Positions 1 to 6,017 of a stretch of 9,856 nt of DNA are shown here, in pieces. Each line of letters opens with the position of its first letter. Position 1 is the first letter of the stretch. Below the pieces are notes generated by a model that was not told the origin of the DNA, did no database searches, and saw nothing but the letters and a program-made list of their open reading frames with translations. Source of the DNA: Nitrospina sp. (GTDB lineage: Bacteria > Nitrospinota > Nitrospinia > Nitrospinales > VA-1); contig DODH01000018.1 of NCBI GenBank assembly GCA_003545625.1, forward strand, positions 1 to 9,856. Reading direction: 5' to 3'. A program made the position numbers and the translations under genes.

Positions 1-1470
1 CGAGAGCTGATTGCCGCCCGGGAAGAGGAAGATGAGTTCGTAGACGAACCTGATGAAGGGGGTGTGGAAGACGAAGACACGCCCGATGAAGAGAGCGCGG
101 AAGAAAAAGCTGAAGGTGAAGAAGAAAATCCTGAAAAAGAGGAAAACGAAGAACCGGAAGAAGAAACCCTGGAAAATATTTTTGACGAAAAAGACCTTTC
201 CGGACTGGACCTGTCGGGGCTGAATTTCCACGGTATCAACCTGAGAAAAACAAATTTAAAAAATACCAATTTATCCGGTTGCACTCTCGCAGAATCAAAT
301 CTGGACCAAGCTAACCTGGACCAGACCAACCTCAGTGACGCGGATTTGGAAAATATAAGTTGTCTGGAAGGGGTGATGACCAACGCCAATATGGAATCCG
401 TTAACCTTCAAGGAGCCAAGCTTTTAGGAACCGATTTCAGTAAATCCAATCTGGAAGGGGCCAATTTCAGGAAGTCCAAGTGCATGGAAACCAAACTGGT
501 CAATTGCAATCTCAATGAAACCGATTTCAGCAACTCTGATTTTTCACGTGCAAATCTGCAGGACGCAAGAATTACTAATAGCGACCTGAGCCGGGCTCGA
601 TTCAATAGCGCTGATTTTGAAAGGACTAATCTCACAGATTCCCGGCTGAGCATGGGAGTCTTTTTTGAGGCAAATTTTAAATCCGCAAACCTCAACCGTG
701 CCTTGATCAAGGGAGCGAAACTCGCAGGAGGAAATTTCACCGATGCCCATCTCCCTCGTGCAGATATCACTGGAGCCGACCTCACCGATGCCAAGTTTCA
801 CAACGCGGATTTAAGCCGATCCAAACTGAATGGAGCTATTCTAAGAAGAACTGACCTTAAAGATTCCGATTTGTCTGAAGCGGATTTAAATATCGCAGAC
901 CTGACCGGCGCCAACCTGGTTGGGACGAAATTGGCCGGCGCAAATTTAGACCGCATCAAACTAAACCAAGCCAAATTAAATGGCGCACAATTGAGCGGAG
1001 CACGGATGACCAAAGCCAAATTAACCGAAGTCGATTTGACCCATGCCGATTTGAGCGGAGCCAACCTGACCGGGGCAGAATTAAACGCGGCCATTCTGGA
1101 AGGGGCTGATCTCAGCCGGGCAAACCTGACGGAAGCCATTTTGACAGATGCCAACTTGAAAAACGCTTTCTTGGTAGGAGCCAATATTCAAAAAGCAGAT
1201 CTGCAAGGGGTCAATTTGGAAGGTGCTGACATGGCAGGCGTAAAGCTGAGAAACGCAAATTTACAGAACGCAAATTTGAAACAAGTAGATTTGCGCAGGG
1301 CGGATTTGGAACACGCAGACTTCTCTAAAGCAAATCTGAGTTCTGCGAATTTTACAGGAGCCAAAATGAGTGACGGCCTGTTTATAGACGCAGACCTTAC
1401 AGGAAGCAATATGGACTCTGCCGACATCACCGATGCCCAGTTTAAAGGCGCAATCGGATTTAAGGCCTAA
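1..1470 (+). CDS. Pentapeptide-repeat protein, 5' end outside the window
   Basis: The reading frame is open from base 1 to a TAA at 1468-1470, so the gene is 5'-partial. A GTG at 64 is possible, but the same acidic composition continues upstream of it without a stop, and no ribosome binding site is seen there. Numbered from the GTG, residues 1-43 are very rich in Glu and Asp. Residues 44-463 are 84 consecutive pentapeptides of the A(D/N)LXX type (for example DLSGA, NLTEA, NLEGA) with no break in register, and the protein ends five residues later. Such repeats fold into a right-handed quadrilateral beta-helix; 84 repeats would give about 21 coils. There is no catalytic motif and no visible membrane segment in the part present. 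Family members serve as scaffolds or, in the Qnr/MfpA type, mimic DNA to protect gyrase. The role here is unknown. The long reading frames on the opposite strand are by-products of the repeat. Confidence 0.93.
   Translation, partial: RELIAAREEEDEFVDEPDEGGVEDEDTPDEESAEEKAEGEEENPEKEENEEPEEETLENIFDEKDLSGLDLSGLNFHGINLRKTNLKNTNLSGCTLAESNLDQANLDQTNLSDADLENISCLEGVMTNANMESVNLQGAKLLGTDFSKSNLEGANFRKSKCMETKLVNCNLNETDFSNSDFSRANLQDARITNSDLSRARFNSADFERTNLTDSRLSMGVFFEANFKSANLNRALIKGAKLAGGNFTDAHLPRADITGADLTDAKFHNADLSRSKLNGAILRRTDLKDSDLSEADLNIADLTGANLVGTKLAGANLDRIKLNQAKLNGAQLSGARMTKAKLTEVDLTHADLSGANLTGAELNAAILEGADLSRANLTEAILTDANLKNAFLVGANIQKADLQGVNLEGADMAGVKLRNANLQNANLKQVDLRRADLEHADFSKANLSSANFTGAKMSDGLFIDADLTGSNMDSADITDAQFKGAIGFKA
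193..1452 (+). repeat. 84 in-register pentapeptide-encoding repeats (15-bp period)
   Basis: The DNA has a 15-base coding period throughout, with recurrent units meaning gcc-aac/gat-ctg-x-x. Units are diverged at nucleotide level, so this is an old protein repeat and not a recent tandem duplication. Central residues are nearly always Leu or Phe, and the residue before the D/N is mostly Ala in the second half. The first half (roughly repeats 1-32) is more irregular, with Ser, Thr and Cys at the Ala position. Confidence 0.9.
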
Positions 1471-1681
1471 TCCCCCAACCCTCAAACACTTAAAAATCTC
1501 TCAGTATCCTTAAACAAATAATCTTTCCTAGAAAACTCCACACTCCCAATAGATTTGCTATTTTGTAAAAATTTTATTATGTCTATTAAGATATTTTGCT
1601 TTGACTCTCAACCCCAAATCGTTTATTTCTAGAACATAGTTTCCGTCAACAATTTTAATGCAAATCAAACTATAGAAAGCC
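1471..1681. other. AT-rich intergenic region
   Basis: No open frame with a plausible start was recognised. The stretch is AT-rich and has runs of A and T around 1559-1600. A possible sigma70-like promoter for the next gene sits at 1601-1629. No strong terminator hairpin is visible after the pentapeptide gene. Confidence 0.5.
1601..1629 (+). promoter_or_regulatory. Possible sigma70-type promoter
   Basis: TTGACT at 1601-1606 matches the -35 consensus at five of six bases. A spacer of 17 bases leads to TATTTC at 1624-1629, which is only a weak -10 match. It lies about 50 bases before the GTG of the exported-protein gene. This is pattern reading only. Confidence 0.25.
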
Positions 1682-2050
1682 GTGCTTAAACCCATCCTGT
1701 TAGCCATTTTAATTCTCTTAACTTCCCTCACTTTCTCTCACGCTAATTCCCTGGAAAAGGCCATGATTGAAGGGGTAAAATTTCTGGATGAGATTCCTGA
1801 AGTAGAATGGTATCGGGTGGACAGAAAGAGCCTGATCATAGGTTGGAGAGGAATCCCCCAGTTTTTCCCCCACACAAACCGGAGAGCCGCGATGCGGGCG
1901 ACCATATCTACCGGAAGGGAAATCCAGGTTTGGGCAGTCCGCCATAACCAGAAAAAATGGGCAGTAGGAAGTGGCGAGTCTCATATCTGCACTGTTACAG
2001 CAAGAAACGGGCGGGTAAAAACCGATACCTGCCCCCGTTGGGGAGTTTAG
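1682..2050 (+). CDS. Small exported protein of unknown function
   Basis: The gene encodes 122 aa from a GTG start. Residues 1-21 form a classical Sec signal peptide: Lys at position 3, a Leu/Ile-rich core, and a Ser-His-Ala site before Asn-Ser, so cleavage after Ala21 is likely. The mature protein of about 101 aa is basic and rich in aromatic residues (several Trp in residues 43-93). It has exactly two cysteines, Cys103 and Cys117, which could form a disulfide in the periplasm. I do not recognise the family. The ribosome binding site is weak (gaaag just before the start). The signal peptide directly at the N-terminus supports this start. A weak hairpin follows the stop. Confidence 0.72.
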   Translation: MLKPILLAILILLTSLTFSHANSLEKAMIEGVKFLDEIPEVEWYRVDRKSLIIGWRGIPQFFPHTNRRAAMRATISTGREIQVWAVRHNQKKWAVGSGESHICTVTARNGRVKTDTCPRWGV

Positions 2051-2082
2051 CCGTCCTCTTTTTCTGCTTACTAATTATTCCT

Positions 2083-2105
2083 CCCAAAATTTTTAAACCT
2101 TTGGG
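2083..2105 (+). terminator. Weak hairpin, possible terminator
   Basis: CCCAAA at 2083-2088 can pair with TTTGGG at 2100-2105 across an 11-base AT-rich loop. A short T run (2111-2114) comes a few bases later. The stem is only six pairs, so termination here is uncertain. Confidence 0.25.
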
Positions 2106-2157
2106 GAATATTTTGCATCTTAATAGGGTATCTATAAAATCAAGAACCGCTTAAACA

Positions 2158-2343
2158 ATGTCAACCTCATCAAAAATTTTTGACCATAATGATTTTTCCA
2201 AGATGGGAGCCCGACCTCTCGCCCTCAAGGAGGTGCTCTGTTTAAGGGATGGAATAGAAATCTCCAGTATCCCTGATTTAAGCTATCCCTACCAAATACA
2301 AAAATTCGCTAATCATGAAGCAATTTTGCTGGCCTTAAACTGA
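2158..2343 (+). CDS. Doubtful small hypothetical protein (61 aa)
   Basis: An ATG-started frame of 61 codons lies between the exported-protein gene and the next small ORF on the same strand. The translation has a balanced composition, with no low-complexity stretch, no signal peptide and no membrane helix; the only cysteine is Cys28. No clear Shine-Dalgarno sequence precedes the ATG. I do not recognise it. It could be a genuine small gene, a decayed fragment of a larger one, or a chance frame. Confidence 0.33.
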   Translation: MSTSSKIFDHNDFSKMGARPLALKEVLCLRDGIEISSIPDLSYPYQIQKFANHEAILLALN

Positions 2344-2401
2344 AACTCGTTTCCTCAATTTAATCTCCCCTAATGTCTTTATAGTTTAAAAATCCCGGCT
2401 C

Positions 2402-2608
2402 ATGGAAAAACTGGAAGCTGTGCAGAAAGTGTTACGGTTTAGCACCCCAATACGGGAATGGTGTGAAGGCAATCATTCCGTCTATTTTGATGACTTTGAC
2501 GAACAGAATGTAGACGACTATGATTCTGGAGGATATGGAGATCTTGCCGATAAAATTATAGAACGCGGAATCGAAGAGAACCTTCTTGAAAAAGATGAGG
2601 TTGAGTGA
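2402..2608 (+). CDS. Small acidic hypothetical protein (68 aa)
   Basis: This ATG-started frame encodes a strongly acidic 68-aa protein. An N-terminal amphipathic-looking helix (residues 1-18) is followed by a Trp-Cys pair at 20-21, an Asp/Tyr/Gly-rich centre (residues 27-46) and an acidic C-terminal helix. There is no signal peptide and no membrane segment, so it is probably cytoplasmic. The composition looks like a real protein, but no ribosome binding site is evident upstream. I do not recognise the family. Confidence 0.48.
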   Translation: MEKLEAVQKVLRFSTPIREWCEGNHSVYFDDFDEQNVDDYDSGGYGDLADKIIERGIEENLLEKDEVE

Positions 2609-2792
2609 TTGCTTCCAGCTACCATAAAGTTTCCTGCCACTCTTTTTTCCGGTCGCCCAAAAATTCTAATCAATTTAAAAATAACTATTTAAAAAAATTA
2701 TCATTCCACAGTGCTTAAGATGTGACGTATTGGTAACAGTTGAAGTAGGAATAGTGCATGACCTTTCGGTTATATTCCGCTACAATTATTTT

Positions 2793-3062
2793 ATGACCTC
2801 CTCTCTCCAAGACAAGAAGGCGTTAGTGATTGATAATTCGTCAATCATTACCAAGATCATCAAAAATTTCCTGGTTAAATCAGGGTTTTCCAAAGATAAT
2901 ATTTTCGCCGCCCATGACAAGAATATGGCTATGATGATGTTTGGTTTGAAAAGTTTTGATCTGGTCACTTCAGGAATACACCTAAAGGACTCTACTGGAA
3001 TTGACCTGCTCAAGGAAATCCGTAAAAAAATAATGACGATCAAAAGAAAACCTCTTTTTTGA
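2793..3062 (+). CDS. Degenerate receiver (CheY-like) domain, N-terminal part of a frameshifted REC-CheX gene
   Basis: Translation from the ATG at 2793 gives the first two thirds of a response-regulator receiver domain. The frame is open back to a TTG at 2730, but the domain begins with the KKALVIDNSS strand, so the ATG fits better. The usual Asp-Asp pair after beta-1 is Asp14-Asn15. The segment aligned with the phospho-acceptor reads FDLVTSGIHLKDSTG, with Gly61 where Asp is normal. The frame ends at a TGA (3060-3062) just where beta-4 should follow. The missing half, with the Ser and the Lys-Pro switch, continues in the -1 frame from 3059. It therefore looks like one gene, 2793-3787, of about 331 codons after correction. 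It is either a true frameshift mutation, a sequencing error or a recoding site. Without Asp61 the domain is probably not phosphorylated in the usual way. Confidence 0.7.
   Translation: MTSSLQDKKALVIDNSSIITKIIKNFLVKSGFSKDNIFAAHDKNMAMMMFGLKSFDLVTSGIHLKDSTGIDLLKEIRKKIMTIKRKPLF
3024..3061 (+). other. Frameshift zone with two slippery homopolymers
   Basis: A run of seven A (3024-3030) and a run of six T (3055-3060, directly before the in-frame TGA) lie in the short stretch where the receiver domain changes frame. A -1 shift at either run joins the two halves without loss of domain length. One extra A in the first run would restore the frame through Asn-Asn-Asp-Asp; slipping at CTT TTT TGA would restore it through Pro-Leu-Phe. 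I cannot tell which is right from one sequence. Confidence 0.6.
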
Positions 3063-3787
3063 TTATCAGTTCTGAAAAGCAGGAGACCTACCAGGAAATA
3101 CTGGATAAGCACCAAGCCAGTGGTTATTTAAGGAAACCTTTCAACCAGGACCAGTTCAAAAAAACAATCCACAGTATTTTAAATCAAACTGATCCGACAG
3201 AACCTGCAACCCAAAAATCTTCAGCGCCTACCTCAACTCCAAGTTCCCTATGGGAGGAGTCCCCCGTTGAAGTTCCTTCATCAATCATTGAAGCATTTAC
3301 TAAAAGTACGATTGATGCCATGGAACAGTATATGGCTGAGGCAACGCCAGGTAGTTCAAAAAGTCCTGTTGAATTAAAGGGCTATTTCAGTGCCTGGCTG
3401 GATCTTCTGGATTCTGAAAATCGAATCCAGATAACTTTGATTATCAATTTTCCCAAAAATGCCGCTTGTGGCATTTATGAGGGAATATTTGGGGAAGTCG
3501 ACATTGAGCAGGTCTGTGGCGTGGTTCAGGAGTTATCCAATATTATTGGCGGAATAGTCAAACCGAGAATTTCGGAATTTTCCAAGGATATTACACAATT
3601 AGTCCACCCGGAAAAAGATTTACCCGAGGAGGAGATCGAGCTGACTTGGGACCTGGGCCTTCCAGAAGCCCGGATGGGGGAAGACCATTCTCTGGATATT
3701 GAGATCAATGGAGTTCCAAAATTTCACGTTCCGTTTAAAATCAAGGACGAAATTTTTCATCTGTTGGTGTTGTTACAAAAGGTTTGA
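3059..3787 (+). CDS. C-terminal part of the REC-CheX gene: end of receiver domain, linker, CheX-like domain
   Basis: The frame begins in mid receiver domain with no real start signal; TTG at 3059 is only the first possible codon. Residues 2-29 complete the receiver fold: the beta-4 Ser pair, then the conserved beta-5 Lys-Pro in SGYLRKPF (Lys26). Residues about 44-72 are a Ser/Thr/Pro-rich linker. Residues about 73-242 resemble CheX/CheC-type proteins. The motif QELSNIIGG carries Glu158 and Asn161 in the E-x-x-N arrangement that CheX uses to remove the phosphate from CheY-P. In known systems CheX is a free phosphatase, whereas here it is joined to a receiver domain that lacks its own phospho-acceptor. 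It may act on another CheY-like protein. No chemotaxis genes lie nearby. The CheX assignment rests on motif and fold pattern, not on a search. Confidence 0.72.
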   Translation: MIISSEKQETYQEILDKHQASGYLRKPFNQDQFKKTIHSILNQTDPTEPATQKSSAPTSTPSSLWEESPVEVPSSIIEAFTKSTIDAMEQYMAEATPGSSKSPVELKGYFSAWLDLLDSENRIQITLIINFPKNAACGIYEGIFGEVDIEQVCGVVQELSNIIGGIVKPRISEFSKDITQLVHPEKDLPEEEIELTWDLGLPEARMGEDHSLDIEINGVPKFHVPFKIKDEIFHLLVLLQKV

Positions 3788-4100
3788 TGCCTGCTTGCCG
3801 TCAAATATAAGACCCGCCTCGGCTATCTTTTACCCGCTCCTCTGCGAAATAAAGTGACTCCAACCAAGACCGCAGTATCCACTATGCTAGGAAAAATCAC
3901 CGAATAAATAGGGATCCCCATTAAATCTATTTTAACGGCCACAAAGAACAAGTGACCAGCCAAATTATTTTATATCAATGAGTTATGCTATCATCCTGTT
4001 AAAAAAGCCAAACCCTTTGTAAGGATTTTTTGTGAACATCGACAAAAATTTCAGTATATGAAGAATTTTATATAGAATGGTCCATTACAACTCGATTCAA

Positions 4101-4143
4101 AATGGCAGGGCCTGCAAAATCCCGGCAATGGCTGCCCTTTGCA
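4101..4143 (+). promoter_or_regulatory. Leader hairpins before arsM
   Basis: TGCAAA (4113-4118) can pair with TTTGCA (4138-4143), enclosing GGCA (4124-4127) paired with TGCC (4133-4136). An alternative stem pairs GGCAG (4104-4108) with CTGCC (4132-4136). The two structures share bases and exclude each other. They end 13 bases before the Shine-Dalgarno sequence. A role in regulation is speculative. Confidence 0.25.
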
Positions 4144-4156
4144 TTCAGAAATACTC

Positions 4157-4162
4157 AGGAGA
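4157..4162 (+). promoter_or_regulatory. Ribosome binding site deciding the arsM start
   Basis: AGGAGA lies six bases before the GTG at 4169 (seven if counted from AGGAG). The longer in-frame TTG at 4139 has no such site, and it lies inside the hairpin. This fixes the start of arsM at the GTG. Confidence 0.75.
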
Positions 4163-4168
4163 TTGATA

Positions 4169-5224
4169 GTGAATACCCGCTCCAAAATTCTTCAAGATGT
4201 TCAGAACTATTATGGGAAAATTCTTAAAACCAAAAATGACCTTCAAACCAGTGCTTGTTGCGCCGCAGACTCCATGCCTGGGTACTTGCGTCCCTACTTG
4301 AAGAATATACATGAAGAAGTACAATCCAGGTTTTATGGTTGCGCTTCCAATTTTCCTGCAAGCCTCAAAGGAAAAACCGTGGTGGACCTCGGTTGTGGTT
4401 CAGGACGCGATTGCTATTTACTTGCGCAGGTAGTGGGCCCCAATGGCATGATCATTGGCATCGACATGACCGATGAACAACTGGCAGTGGCCCGAAAACA
4501 TGTTGATTACCACACAAAAAAATTCAACCTGGAAAAACCCAATGTCGATTTTCGTAAAGGCTGGATTGAAGACCTCACTTCGGCAAACCTTGAAGATAAT
4601 TCCGTGGATGTGGTTATTTCCAACTGCGTGATCAACCTGTCCCCCGATAAGGAAAGTGTGTTCCGTGAAATATTCCGGGTTCTTAAACCCGGTGGAGAGC
4701 TGTATCTCTCCGACATTTTTTCCGGACGGCGGGTACCGGAACCCTTAACCACCGACCCGGTTTTGCTTGGCGAATGTTTGGGAGGTGCCCTGTACACAGA
4801 AGACTTCAAGAGAATACTGAGAAAGGTAGGCTGTCTCGACTACCGGGTTGTTTCCAAAAACCCGATCACTCTCAACAACGAGGACATCCAGCGCAAAGCC
4901 GGTATGATCGATTTTTATTCTATGACCGTGCGTAGCTTCAAATGCGATTTTGAAGACATCTGTGAAAACTTCGGCCATATCGCATATTACAAAGGCAGTA
5001 TCCCCGAATTTCCACATGGGTTCACCCTTGATGACCATCATTATTTTCAGACTAGAATTCCCGTACCGGTTTGTGGCAATACCAGCAAGATGCTGAGTGA
5101 AACCCGGTTCAGAGAACATTTTAATATCCTCGGAGATTTCTCAACCCACTACGGACCTTTTGACTGCAGCACTCCCCAGACACAGGAAGGCATTCACACA
5201 AACGGTAATGGCGCCTGTTGCTAA
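4169..5224 (+). CDS. arsM: Arsenite S-adenosylmethionine methyltransferase
   Basis: ArsM methylates trivalent arsenic with S-adenosylmethionine, giving mono-, di- and trimethylated (volatile) arsenicals in the cytoplasm. The 351-aa product has the family's usual size. The SAM site is VVDLGCGSGRD (residues 71-81), followed by GIDMTDEQL. Four cysteines match the As(III)-binding set of the CmArsM family in spacing: Cys30 (in SACC), Cys58 (FYGC), Cys153 (SNCVINLSPD) and Cys203 (GECLGGALY). The first two are 28 apart and the last two 50 apart, as in the algal enzyme's 44/72 and 174/224. VLKPGGELYLSD is the typical post-motif. The protein ends in a Cys-Cys pair, common in bacterial ArsM. Start GTG is chosen because of the AGGAGA before it. 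No arsR, arsC or efflux gene lies next to it, so control by arsenite is not evident from the window. The family call is firm; activity is inferred. Confidence 0.95.
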   Translation: MNTRSKILQDVQNYYGKILKTKNDLQTSACCAADSMPGYLRPYLKNIHEEVQSRFYGCASNFPASLKGKTVVDLGCGSGRDCYLLAQVVGPNGMIIGIDMTDEQLAVARKHVDYHTKKFNLEKPNVDFRKGWIEDLTSANLEDNSVDVVISNCVINLSPDKESVFREIFRVLKPGGELYLSDIFSGRRVPEPLTTDPVLLGECLGGALYTEDFKRILRKVGCLDYRVVSKNPITLNNEDIQRKAGMIDFYSMTVRSFKCDFEDICENFGHIAYYKGSIPEFPHGFTLDDHHYFQTRIPVPVCGNTSKMLSETRFREHFNILGDFSTHYGPFDCSTPQTQEGIHTNGNGACC

Positions 5225-5330
5225 CCACTAGGCGTGGGGCCAGTGTGTGCCATCGCTTTATCAGGCGAGCAATTGTGTTCTCGGCTCAACGAGTCATTGC
5301 TATCTGCCTCTCCTGCCAAGGGGCTAGTGG
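5225..5330. repeat. Imperfect palindrome in a convergent gene gap, possible bidirectional terminator
   Basis: CCACTAG directly after the arsM stop (5225-5231) is the inverse of CTAGTGG at 5324-5330, which contains the stop codon of the minus-strand gene. Inside are nested arms: AGGC (5263-5266) with GCCT (5306-5309), AGCAAT (5268-5273) with ATTGCT (5296-5301), and CTCG (5280-5283) with CGAG (5290-5293). No T run follows on either strand, so it is not a classical intrinsic terminator. It may be a terminator-like structure or the remnant of a small palindromic element. Confidence 0.4.
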
Positions 5331-5614
5331 GGGATATCAAATTCCTGCGGATTTAAATCGTAGTTTTTGTAGAGCTCACGTAAACGTTTGCGAACCTTGA
5401 CGCTGTTTTCAGAGTCTTTTTTCTGCTCCCAAATCTGTTGGGCTTTGCGGGCCGCCAAAATCGCCTTGAGTCCTTCATTGAGACCGTCAAAAGCCTTGCT
5501 CATGTTAAAATAGGCATTGGCATCCTGCGGATTTTTTTTCACCGCTTTTTTATATTCCACCAAACCTTTCTCGTAGATTTCTTTCATGACATCATTTGGC
5601 CCAGTGATAAGCAT
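5324..5614 (-). CDS. Short TPR-like protein (96 aa)
   Basis: The minus-strand frame starts with ATG at 5614 and has AAAGG at a workable distance upstream; a second ATG at 5584 (MKEIYEKG) is also possible. The sequence is helical and polar. It holds one recognisable TPR-type unit, YKKAVKKNPQDANAYFNMSKAF (residues about 21-42), followed by further helix pairs with Ala/Leu heptads and a Tyr-rich end. There is no signal peptide, membrane helix or cysteine. TPR units usually bind other proteins, but one to two units is short for a stable superhelix, so this may be an adaptor or the remains of a longer protein. It converges with arsM and diverges from the zinc-ribbon gene, so it is probably transcribed alone. 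Partner unknown. Confidence 0.62.
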   Translation of the reverse strand: MLITGPNDVMKEIYEKGLVEYKKAVKKNPQDANAYFNMSKAFDGLNEGLKAILAARKAQQIWEQKKDSENSVKVRKRLRELYKNYDLNPQEFDIPH

Positions 5615-5695
5615 TTGAACAGCCTTTGTGTTTTTCCCGCATATTGAGGAATCGTGTATGCTGGGTTTTCCTGAGAAATTTGATTGAAAGAATTC

Positions 5696-5974
5696 ATGGC
5701 AAGCCAGACCATCGACATTCTATGTAGCCAGTGCGGGACTTTCATGGTCCAGTATCAGAAGAAAGGGTCTGGACAATTGATCAGACTTTATCTCGATATG
5801 ATTAAAGAGCCCGATTCTCTTTATCGCTTAAAATCCGTTTGCAGCAAATCAGATCTCCCTGTATTGGCTTGCATTAATTGTGGCAACCGGATTGGACTCC
5901 CCACAACTCAAGAAGGAGGCCGCCTGGCATACCGCATGATAAAGGGATCGTTCAGAAGGAAACGCAAAACTTAA
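5696..5974 (+). CDS. Small zinc-ribbon-type protein
   Basis: The gene encodes 92 aa from ATG at 5696, with GAAAG five bases upstream; an in-frame TTG at 5684 would add four residues. Cys10-x2-Cys13-Gly near the N-terminus and Cys59-x2-Cys62-Gly in the second half form two zinc knuckles, as in a zinc ribbon, separated by about 45 residues. One more cysteine, Cys49, lies between them. The C-terminus is strongly basic (GSFRRKRKT), which could bind nucleic acid. There is no signal peptide or membrane helix. I do not recognise a named family. It converges with the reductase gene, and only 43 bases separate the two stops. Confidence 0.7.
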   Translation: MASQTIDILCSQCGTFMVQYQKKGSGQLIRLYLDMIKEPDSLYRLKSVCSKSDLPVLACINCGNRIGLPTTQEGGRLAYRMIKGSFRRKRKT

Positions 5975-6017
5975 ATAGCACAGGTTTTATTAAAATCCGG
6001 CTTTCGCTCAAACAACA

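Larger units (their letters stand above)
3788..4168. other. Intergenic region upstream of arsM
   Basis: About 380 bases without a convincing gene. It is AT-rich after 3950. A short CCTT/AAGG hairpin (4014-4024) followed by T6 (4026-4031) could be a weak terminator. TATATG (4055-4060) and TATAGA (4071-4076) are possible -10 elements, without a good -35. The last 70 bases can form hairpins (listed separately). I see no clear ArsR-type operator and no ncRNA that I recognise. Confidence 0.45.

Noticed and set aside
408..1485. Several long minus-strand reading frames opposite the pentapeptide gene
   Set aside because: Their translations are repetitive Ser/Ala/Leu/Lys strings that mirror the 15-base period of the sense gene. 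They are by-products of the repeat.
1957..2154. Plus-strand frame of 65 codons overlapping the exported-protein gene
   Set aside because: It lies half inside a better supported gene in another frame, and no ribosome binding site or recognisable domain was seen.
2730..2792. Upstream TTG start for the receiver gene
   Set aside because: The extra 21 residues precede the normal start of the receiver fold and add nothing recognisable; the ATG at 2793 places the first beta strand at the expected distance.
5225..5330. Integron attC site
   Set aside because: The palindrome has suitable size, but the core-site sequences (GTTRRRY and its inverse) are not at its ends, and there is no integrase or cassette array.
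5218..5400. Plus-strand frame of 60 codons after arsM
   Set aside because: It runs through the palindrome and into the opposite strand of the TPR-like gene, and has no start signal.
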